A stretch of DNA of 7,936 nucleotides from an uncultured Oscillibacter sp. (lineage in GTDB: Bacteria > Bacillota > Clostridia > Oscillospirales > Oscillospiraceae), in NCBI GenBank assembly GCA_900551885.1, contig URXS01000084.1, positions 1 to 7,936 on the forward strand, in the 5' to 3' direction. Of this stretch, positions 1 to 5,873 are shown piece after piece. The notes below the pieces were generated by a model that saw only the letters and a program-made list of their open reading frames with translations, was not told the DNA's origin and searched no databases. The first letter of the stretch is position 1. Every line of letters begins with the position of its first letter. The position numbers were made by a program, and so were the translations under genes.

Positions 1-271
1 GGTGCTCAGCCGCACCGGCGGAAACGCCCGGCTCTCGGTCTCCTGGGACCGGGACGTGCGGGAGGCGGTGTTCTACGCCCTGGCGGACGCCCAGTATCCC
101 ATTCTGGAAATGCGGCCCAGAACCGCCTCCCTGGAGGAGGCCTTCCTGGACCTGACGGACGACGACGACACCGTGGCCGCCCGGGCCGCCGCGGCACTGT
201 CCGGTGCGGCGCCGGAGACGGACGGGCTGGAGAAGAGAGAGGAGGCGCACGGCGATGAAGGCGATCTATAA
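1..271 (+). CDS. ABC-2 type transporter ATP-binding protein, C-terminal end (partial, GldA-like)
   Basis: Only the last ~89 codons are present; the reading frame (codons starting at position 2) is open at the left edge, so the Walker A, signature and Walker B motifs lie outside the window. The segment shows the C-terminal subdomain usual in ABC-2 exporter ATPases: an alternating hydrophobic stretch, then the conserved ending seen here as TASLEEAFLDLTDD (compare the family pattern LEE-x-F-x-x-L-T). After it comes an Ala/Glu/Asp-rich tail of about 35 residues that is probably disordered. The stop codon TAA (269-271) lies 17 nt inside the next gene, an ABC-2 permease, which suggests translational coupling and supports this being the energising subunit of that transporter. 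Assignment to the GldA-like group rests mainly on the downstream GldF/GldG-like genes. The ATP-hydrolysis role is inferred from family and context, as no catalytic motif can be seen. Confidence 0.82.
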   Translation, partial: VLSRTGGNARLSVSWDRDVREAVFYALADAQYPILEMRPRTASLEEAFLDLTDDDDTVAARAAAALSGAAPETDGLEKREEAHGDEGDL

Positions 272-1121
272 GCGGGAGCTGGCCTCCTATTTCAATTCCA
301 TGATCGGCTGGCTGTTCACGGCGGTGCTGACGGTGTTTGTGGGCATCTACTTCTTCGTGTACAACCTGTTCAACGGCTATCCCTATTTTTCCATGTCTCT
401 CAGTTATACCCTGTTCGTATTCATGGTGATCATCCCCATCCTCACCATGCGGTCCATGGCGGAGGAGCGCCGCAGCAAGACCGACCAGCTTCTGCTGACG
501 GCGCCGGTCAGCGTTACCGGCGTGGTGATGGGGAAGTACCTGGCCATGCTGACGGTGTTCGCCGTGCCCACGGCCATCGCGTGCCTGTGCCCCCTGATCA
601 TCGCCCTGAACGGCTCATCCTTCCTGCTGGCAGATTACGGCACCATCCTGGCCTTCTTCCTGCTGGGCGCCGTGGAGATCGCCGTGGGTCTGCTGATCTC
701 CGCCCTGACGGAGAGCCAGTTGATCGCCGCGGTGGGCACCTTCGGCCTGCTGATGGTGCTGTACCTGTGGGACGGCCTGGTCAGCTTCCTGCCCTCCGAC
801 GCCTCGGGCTCTCTGCTGGGGCTGCTGGTCATTTTGATCCTGGTGTGCATTCTGCTCAACGCCCTGTCCAACAACTGGAAGGTCACTGCCGGCGTGCTGG
901 TCGTGGGCGCTGCGGTCATCATCGGCTTCTACATCAAGGACTCCTCCGTCTTCGCCGGGCTGCTGCCGGATATCCTGGGCCGGTTCTCCCTGATCACCGC
1001 CTTCGACAGCTTCGCCTCCGACCACGTCTTTGACCTGCGGGGCATTCTGCTGTACCTGTCTCTCAGTGCGCTGCTGGTGTTCCTGACGGTCCAGGTGGTC
1101 CAGAAGCGCCGCTGGAATTGA
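255..1121 (+). CDS. ABC-2 family transporter permease (GldF-like)
   Basis: Predicted 288-residue integral membrane protein, the membrane channel/permease partner of the upstream ATPase. The start ATG at 255 was chosen because GGAGG at 241-245 stands 9 nt ahead and because the protein then begins MKAIYKRELASYF, the usual start of ABC-2 permeases (short amphipathic cytoplasmic helix, then TM1). An upstream in-frame ATG at 204 would add only an Arg-rich stretch inside the ATPase gene and is rejected. Hydrophobic segments lie near residues 17-37, 48-65, 96-118, 128-150, 155-178, 187-203, 208-228 and 262-282. Between the second and third is the subfamily hallmark, LTMRSMAEERRSKTDQLLL, followed by the TAPVS turn, the coupling region that contacts the ATPase. 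The C-terminus is basic (QKRRWN). This sub-type (GldF/NosY-like) is widespread; in Flavobacterium GldF is needed for gliding, but that function is not expected here. Its stop codon touches the ribosome binding site of the next gene. Substrate unknown. Confidence 0.9.
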   Translation: MKAIYKRELASYFNSMIGWLFTAVLTVFVGIYFFVYNLFNGYPYFSMSLSYTLFVFMVIIPILTMRSMAEERRSKTDQLLLTAPVSVTGVVMGKYLAMLTVFAVPTAIACLCPLIIALNGSSFLLADYGTILAFFLLGAVEIAVGLLISALTESQLIAAVGTFGLLMVLYLWDGLVSFLPSDASGSLLGLLVILILVCILLNALSNNWKVTAGVLVVGAAVIIGFYIKDSSVFAGLLPDILGRFSLITAFDSFASDHVFDLRGILLYLSLSALLVFLTVQVVQKRRWN

Positions 1122-1129
1122 GGAGGTGA
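1121..1129 (+). promoter_or_regulatory. Ribosome binding site that fixes the GldG-like start at 1135
   Basis: AGGAGGTGA is a near-perfect Shine-Dalgarno sequence. Its GGAGG core ends 8 nt before the ATG at 1135. A possible GTG start at 1126 lies inside this sequence and so cannot be used with it. The A of the permease stop codon is the first base of the site, so termination and re-initiation are tightly linked. Confidence 0.85.
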
Positions 1130-1134
1130 CTGCA

Positions 1135-2553
1135 ATGGAACGGAAAAACTGGAAAAGCGCCCTGCGGGAGACCGCGGGCCGCCACGCCTCCCGCAAGGGG
1201 GCATTCTCCGCGGCGCTGATGGCCCTGGCCACGGCGGCCGTGGTGGTATTCAACCTGCTGGTGGCCCAGATGCCGGAGAGCTGGACCCAATTTGACTTGA
1301 CGAACAGCGGCATCTATGATATCACCGATACATCGGTGGAGTATCTGGCCGGGCTGGACCAGGACGTGGTGATTCACGTGCTGGCAAACCAGGACAATGT
1401 GGACAGCCGCATCGTCCGCTTCCTGAACAAATACGAGGACCTCAGTGATCACCTGTCCGTGGAGTATGTGGACCCCCTGGTCTACCCCTCCGTGCTCAGT
1501 GCGTACGGTGTGGATTCTGACACGGTGGTGGTCACCTGCGCCGCCACCGGCCGCCAGGAGTCTTTTGCCATCGACGACATCATCGGCTACGACCTGATGA
1601 CCTACTACTATTACGGCACCAAGAACGAGACGGACTTCGACGCCGAGGGGCTGCTGACCTCCGCCGTGGACGCGGTGCTCACCGACGCCACCCGGGCAGC
1701 CTACCAGACCTCCGGCCATCAGGAGACGGAGCTGCCGGACGATGTGGTAGAGCGGTTTGAGAAGGTCCACATGTCCGTAAACACGGTCAATCTGCTGACC
1801 GACGGCGGCGTTCCCGCCGACTGCGACCTGCTGATCATCAATGCCCCCGCCCGGGACCTGGCGGACGACGAGCTGGACATGATCCTGGAATACCTCTCCA
1901 CCGGCGGCCAGGTGCTCTACACCATGGCCAGCCAGATGGAGGACCTGCCCAATCTGGACGCCATGTGCGCCGCCTACGGCATGACCGTGGCCGACGGCTT
2001 CATCGCCGACACCAGCCGCTACTACCAGAACAACCCCTACCTCTTCTTCCCCTTGGTGGACACCTCCGTGGACGCCGCCTCCGCCCTGACCAGCGACTCC
2101 CTGGTGCTGGTGTACGGCTCCCGGGGCATGACGCTGACGGACCCGGAGCGGGACACCATCACCGTCTCCTCCTTCCTGACCACCTCGGAGGATGGCTACG
2201 CCATCGTGGACGAGGCCAGCCAGACCCAGGGCACCTACGCCGTGGGCGCCGTGGCCACCGAGGAGATCGACGACAACATCACCGCCCGGCTGACGGTGTT
2301 CGGCGCCTCGTCCCTGCTGGACACCGGCATCACCTCCAGCTTCCCCAATCTGGACAATACGGAGCTGTTCCTCTCCGCCGCCCTGGCGGGCTTCGAGGAT
2401 GTGGCCTCCATCTCCATTGAGCCGGTGAGCCTGTCCACACCGATCAACACCGTCACCACCGCCGGCATCTGGGGACTGCTGTTCATTCTGGTGATCCCGG
2501 CGGCGCTGCTGATCTGCGGCTTCCTCCGCTGGATGCGCCGGCGCAAACTGTAA
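1135..2553 (+). CDS. GldG-like protein (ABC-type uncharacterised transport system domain)
   Basis: Predicted 472-residue protein with one hydrophobic segment near residues 23-45, a long soluble part, and a second membrane segment near 443-465 followed by a basic tail (RWMRRRKL). This topology puts about 400 residues outside the cytoplasm. Family marks of GldG/PF09822-type proteins are visible: FDLTNSGIYDITDTSVEYL just after the first membrane segment (residues 53-71), a TSGHQETEL motif near 192-200, the DLLIINAPARDLADDELD strand-loop with the following YLSTGGQVLY (231-262), FGASSLLD (389-396) and NTELFLSAALAGF (408-420). In known systems this protein works with GldA/GldF as an accessory subunit with a GATase-like/IFT52-like fold; no enzymatic role is established. 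The 472-residue length and separate gene fit the stand-alone GldG form rather than a GldF-GldG fusion. It is followed by a DUF4340 gene 72 nt downstream, a common neighbour. Family call is confident, function unknown. Confidence 0.86.
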   Translation: MERKNWKSALRETAGRHASRKGAFSAALMALATAAVVVFNLLVAQMPESWTQFDLTNSGIYDITDTSVEYLAGLDQDVVIHVLANQDNVDSRIVRFLNKYEDLSDHLSVEYVDPLVYPSVLSAYGVDSDTVVVTCAATGRQESFAIDDIIGYDLMTYYYYGTKNETDFDAEGLLTSAVDAVLTDATRAAYQTSGHQETELPDDVVERFEKVHMSVNTVNLLTDGGVPADCDLLIINAPARDLADDELDMILEYLSTGGQVLYTMASQMEDLPNLDAMCAAYGMTVADGFIADTSRYYQNNPYLFFPLVDTSVDAASALTSDSLVLVYGSRGMTLTDPERDTITVSSFLTTSEDGYAIVDEASQTQGTYAVGAVATEEIDDNITARLTVFGASSLLDTGITSSFPNLDNTELFLSAALAGFEDVASISIEPVSLSTPINTVTTAGIWGLLFILVIPAALLICGFLRWMRRRKL

Positions 2554-2561
2554 CCCCCGTG

Positions 2562-2598
2562 GGGCGGGGACATCGGAATTCCGGCGCGGGCCCCGCCC
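2562..2598 (+). other. GC-rich hairpin between the GldG-like and DUF4340 genes
   Basis: GGGCGGGG (2562-2569) is the exact inverse complement of CCCCGCCC (2591-2598), with a 21-nt loop that itself contains the palindrome CGGAATTCCG (2574-2583). There is no T-run behind it, so it is unlikely to be an efficient intrinsic terminator. It lies in the 72-nt gap of an otherwise compact operon and ends 12 nt before the downstream Shine-Dalgarno, so it may act as an mRNA stability or differential-expression element. The pairing is seen directly; the role is inference. Confidence 0.55.
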
Positions 2599-2610
2599 GA
2601 CGCTTTGACA

Positions 2611-2616
2611 AAGGAG
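2611..2616 (+). promoter_or_regulatory. Ribosome binding site for the DUF4340 gene
   Basis: AAGGAG with a 9-nt spacer to ATG at 2626. It selects this ATG over an in-frame TTG at 2605 that lies upstream of the site. Confidence 0.75.
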
Positions 2617-2625
2617 AACATACCC

Positions 2626-3651
2626 ATGAATCGATCCCAGAAGAAAACCCTGATCACCCTGCTGGTCATCGTGGTGGTGCTGGCAGCCGTTTTGCTGATC
2701 GTCCGGGTCCTGAAGGCCCGCAGCGCCCAAGAGGCGGAGGCAGAGGCTGCCGCCCAGGAGGCCGCCGGCGTCATCACGGAGGAGGCGGCCTACTCCTCCC
2801 TGACCTATGACAATGGCTCCACCACCTTGTCCTTTACCCTGGACGAGGCGGGAAACTGGGTCTGGGCCGACGACCCGGACTTCCCACTGGATGACTCCAC
2901 CGTCACCGCCATCGTGGACCTGCTGACCAGCCTGAAGCCCCAGCAGACCATCACCGACGGGGACACTCTGGAGGCCTACGGCCTGGATGAGCCCTTCGCC
3001 ACGTTGACCGCCACCACGCCGGAGGGAACGACCCTGACATTGGACTTCGGCAACGCCACCACCGACGGCACCAGCTACTACATGCTGATGAATGGCCAGG
3101 AGAGCCCCGTCTACATCATCGCTGACACCCTCTACAACTACATGACCACGGCCATTTACGACATGTGCAATCTGCCGGACCTGCCGGTGCTGACGGAGGA
3201 CCGCATCCAGTCCGTCACCATCTCCGGGGCCGAATCCCTGACCCTGATCCCGGACCAGGAGACAGATGACGACGGCAACACCGTGGTCACCTGGAGCTGC
3301 GGCGGGGAGGATGTGACCGACGCTGCTGCCGATCTGGTGGATGAGCTGAAGGCCCTCACCATTGTCAAGTGCGTGGACTTCAAGCCCACCGACGAGGCGG
3401 TCACCATCTGCGGCTTCGACGAGCCGGTGACGGTGACACTGAACTACCTGACCGACAGTGATGATGCCCAGACGCTGGTCCTGGAGATCGGCGGGGAGAA
3501 CCTGGACGGCGACGGCTATTACGTCCGGGTCAACGACGACACTACCATCTACCAGATGAATCTGGACGATGTGGACGCCCTGCTGGCAGCCGCCCGGAGC
3601 GGTCTGACCGCGGCGGACGGCGCAGAGAACACCACCGACGCGGCGGCGTGA
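2626..3651 (+). CDS. DUF4340 domain-containing membrane-anchored protein
   Basis: Predicted 341-residue protein. Residues 1-8 are basic, 9-30 form a single hydrophobic helix without a lipobox cysteine, and 32-48 are an Ala/Glu-rich linker; the rest (about 290 residues, rich in Asp, Thr and Glu) should lie outside the membrane. The fold shows the DUF4340 pattern of two similar halves: LEAYGLDEPFATLTATTPEG (115-134) and VTICGFDEPVTVTLNYLTDS (259-278), each followed by a TLxLxFG/LVLEIGG strand, a YY aromatic pair (151-152; 298-299) and a VYII/TIYQ strand. Four cysteines (181, 225, 249, 262) lie in the exported part. The C-terminal ~15 residues are Ala/Asp/Thr-rich and look disordered. DUF4340 genes are often found next to GldG-like genes and the present operon follows that; the molecular function is not known. 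A structural or substrate-binding role beside the GldG-like subunit is inference only. Confidence 0.85.
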   Translation: MNRSQKKTLITLLVIVVVLAAVLLIVRVLKARSAQEAEAEAAAQEAAGVITEEAAYSSLTYDNGSTTLSFTLDEAGNWVWADDPDFPLDDSTVTAIVDLLTSLKPQQTITDGDTLEAYGLDEPFATLTATTPEGTTLTLDFGNATTDGTSYYMLMNGQESPVYIIADTLYNYMTTAIYDMCNLPDLPVLTEDRIQSVTISGAESLTLIPDQETDDDGNTVVTWSCGGEDVTDAAADLVDELKALTIVKCVDFKPTDEAVTICGFDEPVTVTLNYLTDSDDAQTLVLEIGGENLDGDGYYVRVNDDTTIYQMNLDDVDALLAAARSGLTAADGAENTTDAAA

Positions 3652-3653
3652 GC

Positions 3654-3683
3654 TTGCAATCCTGTCGGGACCCATGGTACAAT
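3654..3683 (+). promoter_or_regulatory. Candidate sigma-A promoter for the first two-component operon
   Basis: TTGCAA (3654-3659, 4 of 6 consensus bases) is followed after 18 nt by TACAAT (3678-3683, 5 of 6), preceded by TGG that gives a partial extended -10. Transcription would start near 3690, giving a leader of about 180 nt before the response regulator ATG. The site begins right after the DUF4340 stop codon and its -10 overlaps the foot of the first hairpin. This is a pattern match only. Confidence 0.45.
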
Positions 3684-3711
3684 CGGGGGGAGCTGTACGG
3701 CTCCCCCCGAT
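3682..3711 (+). terminator. Strong hairpin after the ABC operon, possible terminator
   Basis: A perfect 12-bp inverted repeat: ATCGGGGGGAGC (3682-3693) and GCTCCCCCCGAT (3700-3711) with a 6-nt loop, TGTACG. It lies 30 nt after the DUF4340 stop codon, the right place to end the ABC operon. No T-run follows directly; the nearest T-rich stretch is at 3722-3729. It may therefore stop transcription only partly, or mainly protect the mRNA 3' end. Confidence 0.55.
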
Positions 3712-3735
3712 CCTGTCAAGATTCCTTTTGACAGG
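3712..3735 (+). repeat. Inverted repeat CCTGTCAA / TTGACAGG
   Basis: CCTGTCAA (3712-3719) and TTGACAGG (3728-3735) are exact inverse complements; pairing can extend through a G-T and an A-T pair to a TTCC loop. Each arm contains TTGACA, the consensus -35 hexamer, in opposite directions. I found no good -10 at the correct distance on either side, so it may be an RNA hairpin or a dyad operator rather than a pair of promoters. Confidence 0.5.
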
Positions 3736-3740
3736 TCGGG

Positions 3741-3775
3741 CAGCTTTCAAAGCGTTTTCAACGTTTTGAAAGCTG
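3741..3775 (+). repeat. 16-bp near-perfect hairpin in the leader region
   Basis: CAGCTTTCAAAGCGTT (3741-3756) pairs with AACGTTTTGAAAGCTG (3760-3775), leaving a TTC loop; the only non-Watson-Crick position is one G-T pair (3752/3764). The hairpin is less GC-rich than the first one and has no T-run after it. It is the longest continuous stem in the window. Its role is not known; RNA structure in the leader of the downstream regulator gene and a dyad protein-binding site are both possible. Confidence 0.6.
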
Positions 3776-3787
3776 TTCATTGAAATT

Positions 3788-3830
3788 GTGCAGGAAACCC
3801 TTCCTGGGTTTCCCGCACACACTTTTCCTT
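3788..3830 (+). terminator. Attenuator-like hairpin ahead of the first response regulator
   Basis: GGAAACCC (3793-3800) pairs with GGGTTTCC (3806-3813) around a TTCCT loop. After one mismatch (3792/3814) the stem continues with GTGC (3788-3791) and GCAC (3815-3818). A T-rich run TTTTCCTT begins at 3823, 4 nt past the stem. The structure sits 38 nt before the response regulator ATG (3869) and could be a weak intrinsic terminator, either a second stop for the ABC operon or an attenuator for the regulator operon. Confidence 0.5.
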
Positions 3831-3855
3831 CCCGTTTATGGGCATTTTCCGGAAT

Positions 3856-3860
3856 GGAGG
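3856..3860 (+). promoter_or_regulatory. Ribosome binding site that fixes the response regulator start at 3869
   Basis: GGAGG with an 8-nt spacer to ATG 3869. It shows that the in-frame codons upstream (back to 3788) are leader, not protein. An ATG at 3862 is out of frame. Confidence 0.8.
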
Positions 3861-3868
3861 CATGGTGC

Positions 3869-4549
3869 ATGCGGGTACTGGTGATCGAGGACGAGGTGCG
3901 GCTGGCGGCCACCCTTCGGGACCTGCTGGAGATGGACGGCTACACCGTGGACGTCTGTCACGACGGCGAATCGGGGCTGGACAACGCCCTCAGCGCCATT
4001 TACGACGTGATTTTGCTGGACGTGATGCTGCCCAAGCTGGACGGCTTCACGGTGCTGCGGCGGCTGCGGGCCTCCGGGGACTCCACCCCGGTGCTGATGC
4101 TGACGGCCCGGTCCGAGGTCTCCGACAAGGTCCAGGGCCTGGACTGCGGCGCCGACTACTATCTCACCAAGCCCTTTGAGCCCCGGGAGCTGCTGGCCTG
4201 CGTCCGGGCGTTGATCCGGCGCCAGCCGGAGCTGCGCACCGGCGACGGCACTCTGACCTGCGGGGACCTGCGGCTGGACAAGAACACCTTCTCCCTGATC
4301 TGCGGGGAGCGGAGCGTCCGCCTCAGCCGCAAGGAATTCGACATGATGGAGCTGCTGATGCTCAACCAGAAGCAGGTGCTCACCAAGGAGACACTGCTGC
4401 TGAAGATCTGGGGCTATGAGTCCGAGGCCGAGGACAACAACGTGGAGGTCTATATCTCCTTCCTGCGCCGGAAGCTGGAGCACCTCCACTCCCAGGTGAA
4501 GATTCGCACCATCCGCATGGTGGGTTACTGCCTGGAAATCCCGGAATAG
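3869..4549 (+). CDS. OmpR-family response regulator (REC + winged helix), system 1
   Basis: Predicted 226-residue DNA-binding response regulator of usual length. The receiver domain covers about residues 1-112: acidic cluster E7-D8-E9, phospho-acceptor D51 in VILLDVMLPKLDGF, switch Thr79 in MLTAR, and K101 in LTKPFEP. The effector is an OmpR/PhoB winged helix from about 126 to 226: strand region LTCGDLRLDKNTF, then RLSRKEFDMMELLMLN, the HTH with recognition helix near 189-201 (DNNVEVYISFLRRKL), and the wing RMVGYCLEIP. All residues needed for phosphorylation are present. A neighbouring histidine kinase gene starts 62 nt downstream and is presumably its partner. When phosphorylated it should dimerise and bind direct repeats near promoters. 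Its target genes cannot be told from the sequence; the adjoining ABC operon and its own leader are candidates. A specific name is not justified. Confidence 0.93.
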   Translation: MRVLVIEDEVRLAATLRDLLEMDGYTVDVCHDGESGLDNALSAIYDVILLDVMLPKLDGFTVLRRLRASGDSTPVLMLTARSEVSDKVQGLDCGADYYLTKPFEPRELLACVRALIRRQPELRTGDGTLTCGDLRLDKNTFSLICGERSVRLSRKEFDMMELLMLNQKQVLTKETLLLKIWGYESEAEDNNVEVYISFLRRKLEHLHSQVKIRTIRMVGYCLEIPE

Positions 4550-4611
4550 CACACTTTTTTGGATAGATTTCCACTTTTCCACATATTTTTCGACAAAGGG
4601 GGTGTTCTGCT
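4550..4611 (+). other. AT-rich spacer between regulator and kinase of system 1
   Basis: This 62-nt gap is much richer in A and T than its surroundings. It holds a T6 run (4555-4560), two TTTCCAC copies 8 nt apart (4568-4574 and 4576-4582), and a weak promoter-like pair TTGGAT (4559-4564) and CATATT (4582-4587) with a 17-nt spacer. The hexamers match consensus at only 3 and 4 positions, so a separate kinase promoter is possible but doubtful. AAAGGGGG at 4595-4602, 9 nt before the GTG, serves as the kinase ribosome binding site. Confidence 0.35.
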
Positions 4612-5847
4612 GTGATTCGAAAGCTGCAAATCAAATTCGTGGCCATGTGCATGACCATGGTGACGGCGGTGTTGGCAGTGGTGTTCTTCTCCTCCTTCCT
4701 CTCTGCCAAGCAGAACATCCAGCTCATCAGCACTGAGGTACTGCAACGGGTCCTGCGGGAGAGCTCCTCCGGTATTCTGTCCCGGCCGGACATCGGTCTG
4801 GATCTGGGAGACCAGGTGGTTCAGCTTCCCTACTTCACCGTGGAGGTGTGGGAGCAGGGAAGCGGCACCTACAGCGCCTACGTCACCGGCGGCACCTACG
4901 CCGACCTGGAGGACACGGAGGAGCTGACCGCCATCATCACCGACTGCCTGTCCCAGAACCGCTCCGAGGGCACTATCGGCGACTACAATCTCCGCTATCT
5001 CCGGCAGGACAACGGCCTGTACCAGAAGCTGGCCTTTGTAGACATGTCCATGGAGCAGGCCACCCTGCGGGAGATGATGGGCTCCTACCTGCAAATCGGC
5101 GCCGCCGCCATTTTGCTGCTGCTGGGCGTGTCCATCCTCCTTGCCCGCTGGGCCACCCGGCCGGTGGAGAAGGCCTGGCGCCAGCAGCGCCAGTTCCTCT
5201 CCGACGCCTCCCACGAGCTGAAGACCCCCCTGACGGTGATCTTGTCCAACGCCGAGCTGCTTCAGTCCGCCCACCTGGACGAGCGCCCCGCCCGCTGGAC
5301 CGACAACATCCGCTCCGAGGCGGGCCGCATGAAATCCCTGGTGGAGGAGATGCTGACCCTGGCCCGGGCCGACAACGCCGTCCGCACCGCGGTCATGGCG
5401 GAGGTATCCCTGACCGACCTGGCAGCGGACTGCGCCCTCTCCTTCGAGCCGGTGGCCTTTGAGGCGGGGAAGCCGTTGCGGGAGGAGTTGGCGGAGAGCG
5501 TGACGGTACTGGGAGACCGGGAGCGGCTGCGGCAGGTCATCGTGATTCTGCTGGACAACGCGGTGAAATACGGCGCCGCCGGCGGCGCCATCACCTTGAC
5601 GCTGCAAAAAACCGACCGGCAGGCCCGGCTGACCGTGGCCAATCCCGGCCAGCCTATCCCGCCGGAGCAGCTCAGCCGCCTGTTTGAGCGGTTTTACCGG
5701 GCGGACGCCTCCCGGGGGGAGCAGTCCGGCTTCGGCCTGGGACTGCCCATCGCCTCCACCATCGCCGCTGAACACAAGGGGACGCTGAAGGCGGAGAGCG
5801 ACGTCGTCTCCACCCGGTTTATCCTGACACTGCCGCTGAAAAAATAA
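4612..5847 (+). CDS. Sensor histidine kinase without HAMP domain, system 1
   Basis: Predicted 411-residue membrane kinase. The GTG start at 4612 follows AAAGGGGG at a 9-nt spacing. A first membrane helix (residues 9-30), an extracytoplasmic sensor of about 130 residues (31-159, no recognised fold) and a second helix (160-183) are followed almost at once by the dimerisation helix: RQFLSDASHELKTPLTVI with phospho-acceptor His201. Only ~18 residues separate the helix from His201, too few for a HAMP domain. The catalytic domain has the N-box LLDNAVKY (Asn316), an F-box LFERFYR (357-363) and the G2 box GFGLGLPI (373-380). The G1 box reads VANPGQPIP, with Asn344 where classical kinases have Asp; this variant is common in clostridial kinases, so activity is still expected. 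It should phosphorylate the response regulator encoded just upstream. A strong terminator begins in its stop codon. Confidence 0.92.
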   Translation: MIRKLQIKFVAMCMTMVTAVLAVVFFSSFLSAKQNIQLISTEVLQRVLRESSSGILSRPDIGLDLGDQVVQLPYFTVEVWEQGSGTYSAYVTGGTYADLEDTEELTAIITDCLSQNRSEGTIGDYNLRYLRQDNGLYQKLAFVDMSMEQATLREMMGSYLQIGAAAILLLLGVSILLARWATRPVEKAWRQQRQFLSDASHELKTPLTVILSNAELLQSAHLDERPARWTDNIRSEAGRMKSLVEEMLTLARADNAVRTAVMAEVSLTDLAADCALSFEPVAFEAGKPLREELAESVTVLGDRERLRQVIVILLDNAVKYGAAGGAITLTLQKTDRQARLTVANPGQPIPPEQLSRLFERFYRADASRGEQSGFGLGLPIASTIAAEHKGTLKAESDVVSTRFILTLPLKK

Positions 5848-5873
5848 CGGGGGCCGTTCCGGCCCCCGTTTTT
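5846..5873 (+). terminator. Intrinsic terminator ending two-component system 1
   Basis: AACGGGGGCC (5846-5855) pairs perfectly with GGCCCCCGTT (5861-5870) around a GTTCC loop, and a T5 run ends at 5873. The stem begins within the TAA stop codon of the kinase. This is a textbook rho-independent terminator and separates the two two-component systems into different transcription units. Confidence 0.93.

Noticed and set aside
3714..3733. Divergent promoters based on the two TTGACA hexamers of the inverted repeat
   Set aside because: No acceptable -10 lies 16-18 nt from either hexamer: AGCGTT region to the right, and AGCTGT region to the left.
3682..3818. Mobile repeat element (MITE-like) made of the four hairpins
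   Set aside because: No terminal inverted repeats bracket the block and no target-site duplication was seen; the hairpins differ from each other in sequence.
3788..3868. N-terminal extension of the first response regulator from an in-frame GTG at 3788
   Set aside because: The added 27 residues precede the usual receiver start MRVLVIEDE, cover a hairpin, and have no ribosome binding site, whereas GGAGG stands 8 nt before ATG 3869.
1063..3912. Antisense open frame of 949 codons across the GldG-like and DUF4340 genes
   Set aside because: Stops on this strand need TTA, CTA or TCA codons in phase on the + strand, and these are rare in such GC-rich genes, so the frame stays open by chance. The translation is a low-complexity mix of Gly, His, Gln and Val without a recognisable domain, while the + strand genes have clear families and ribosome binding sites.
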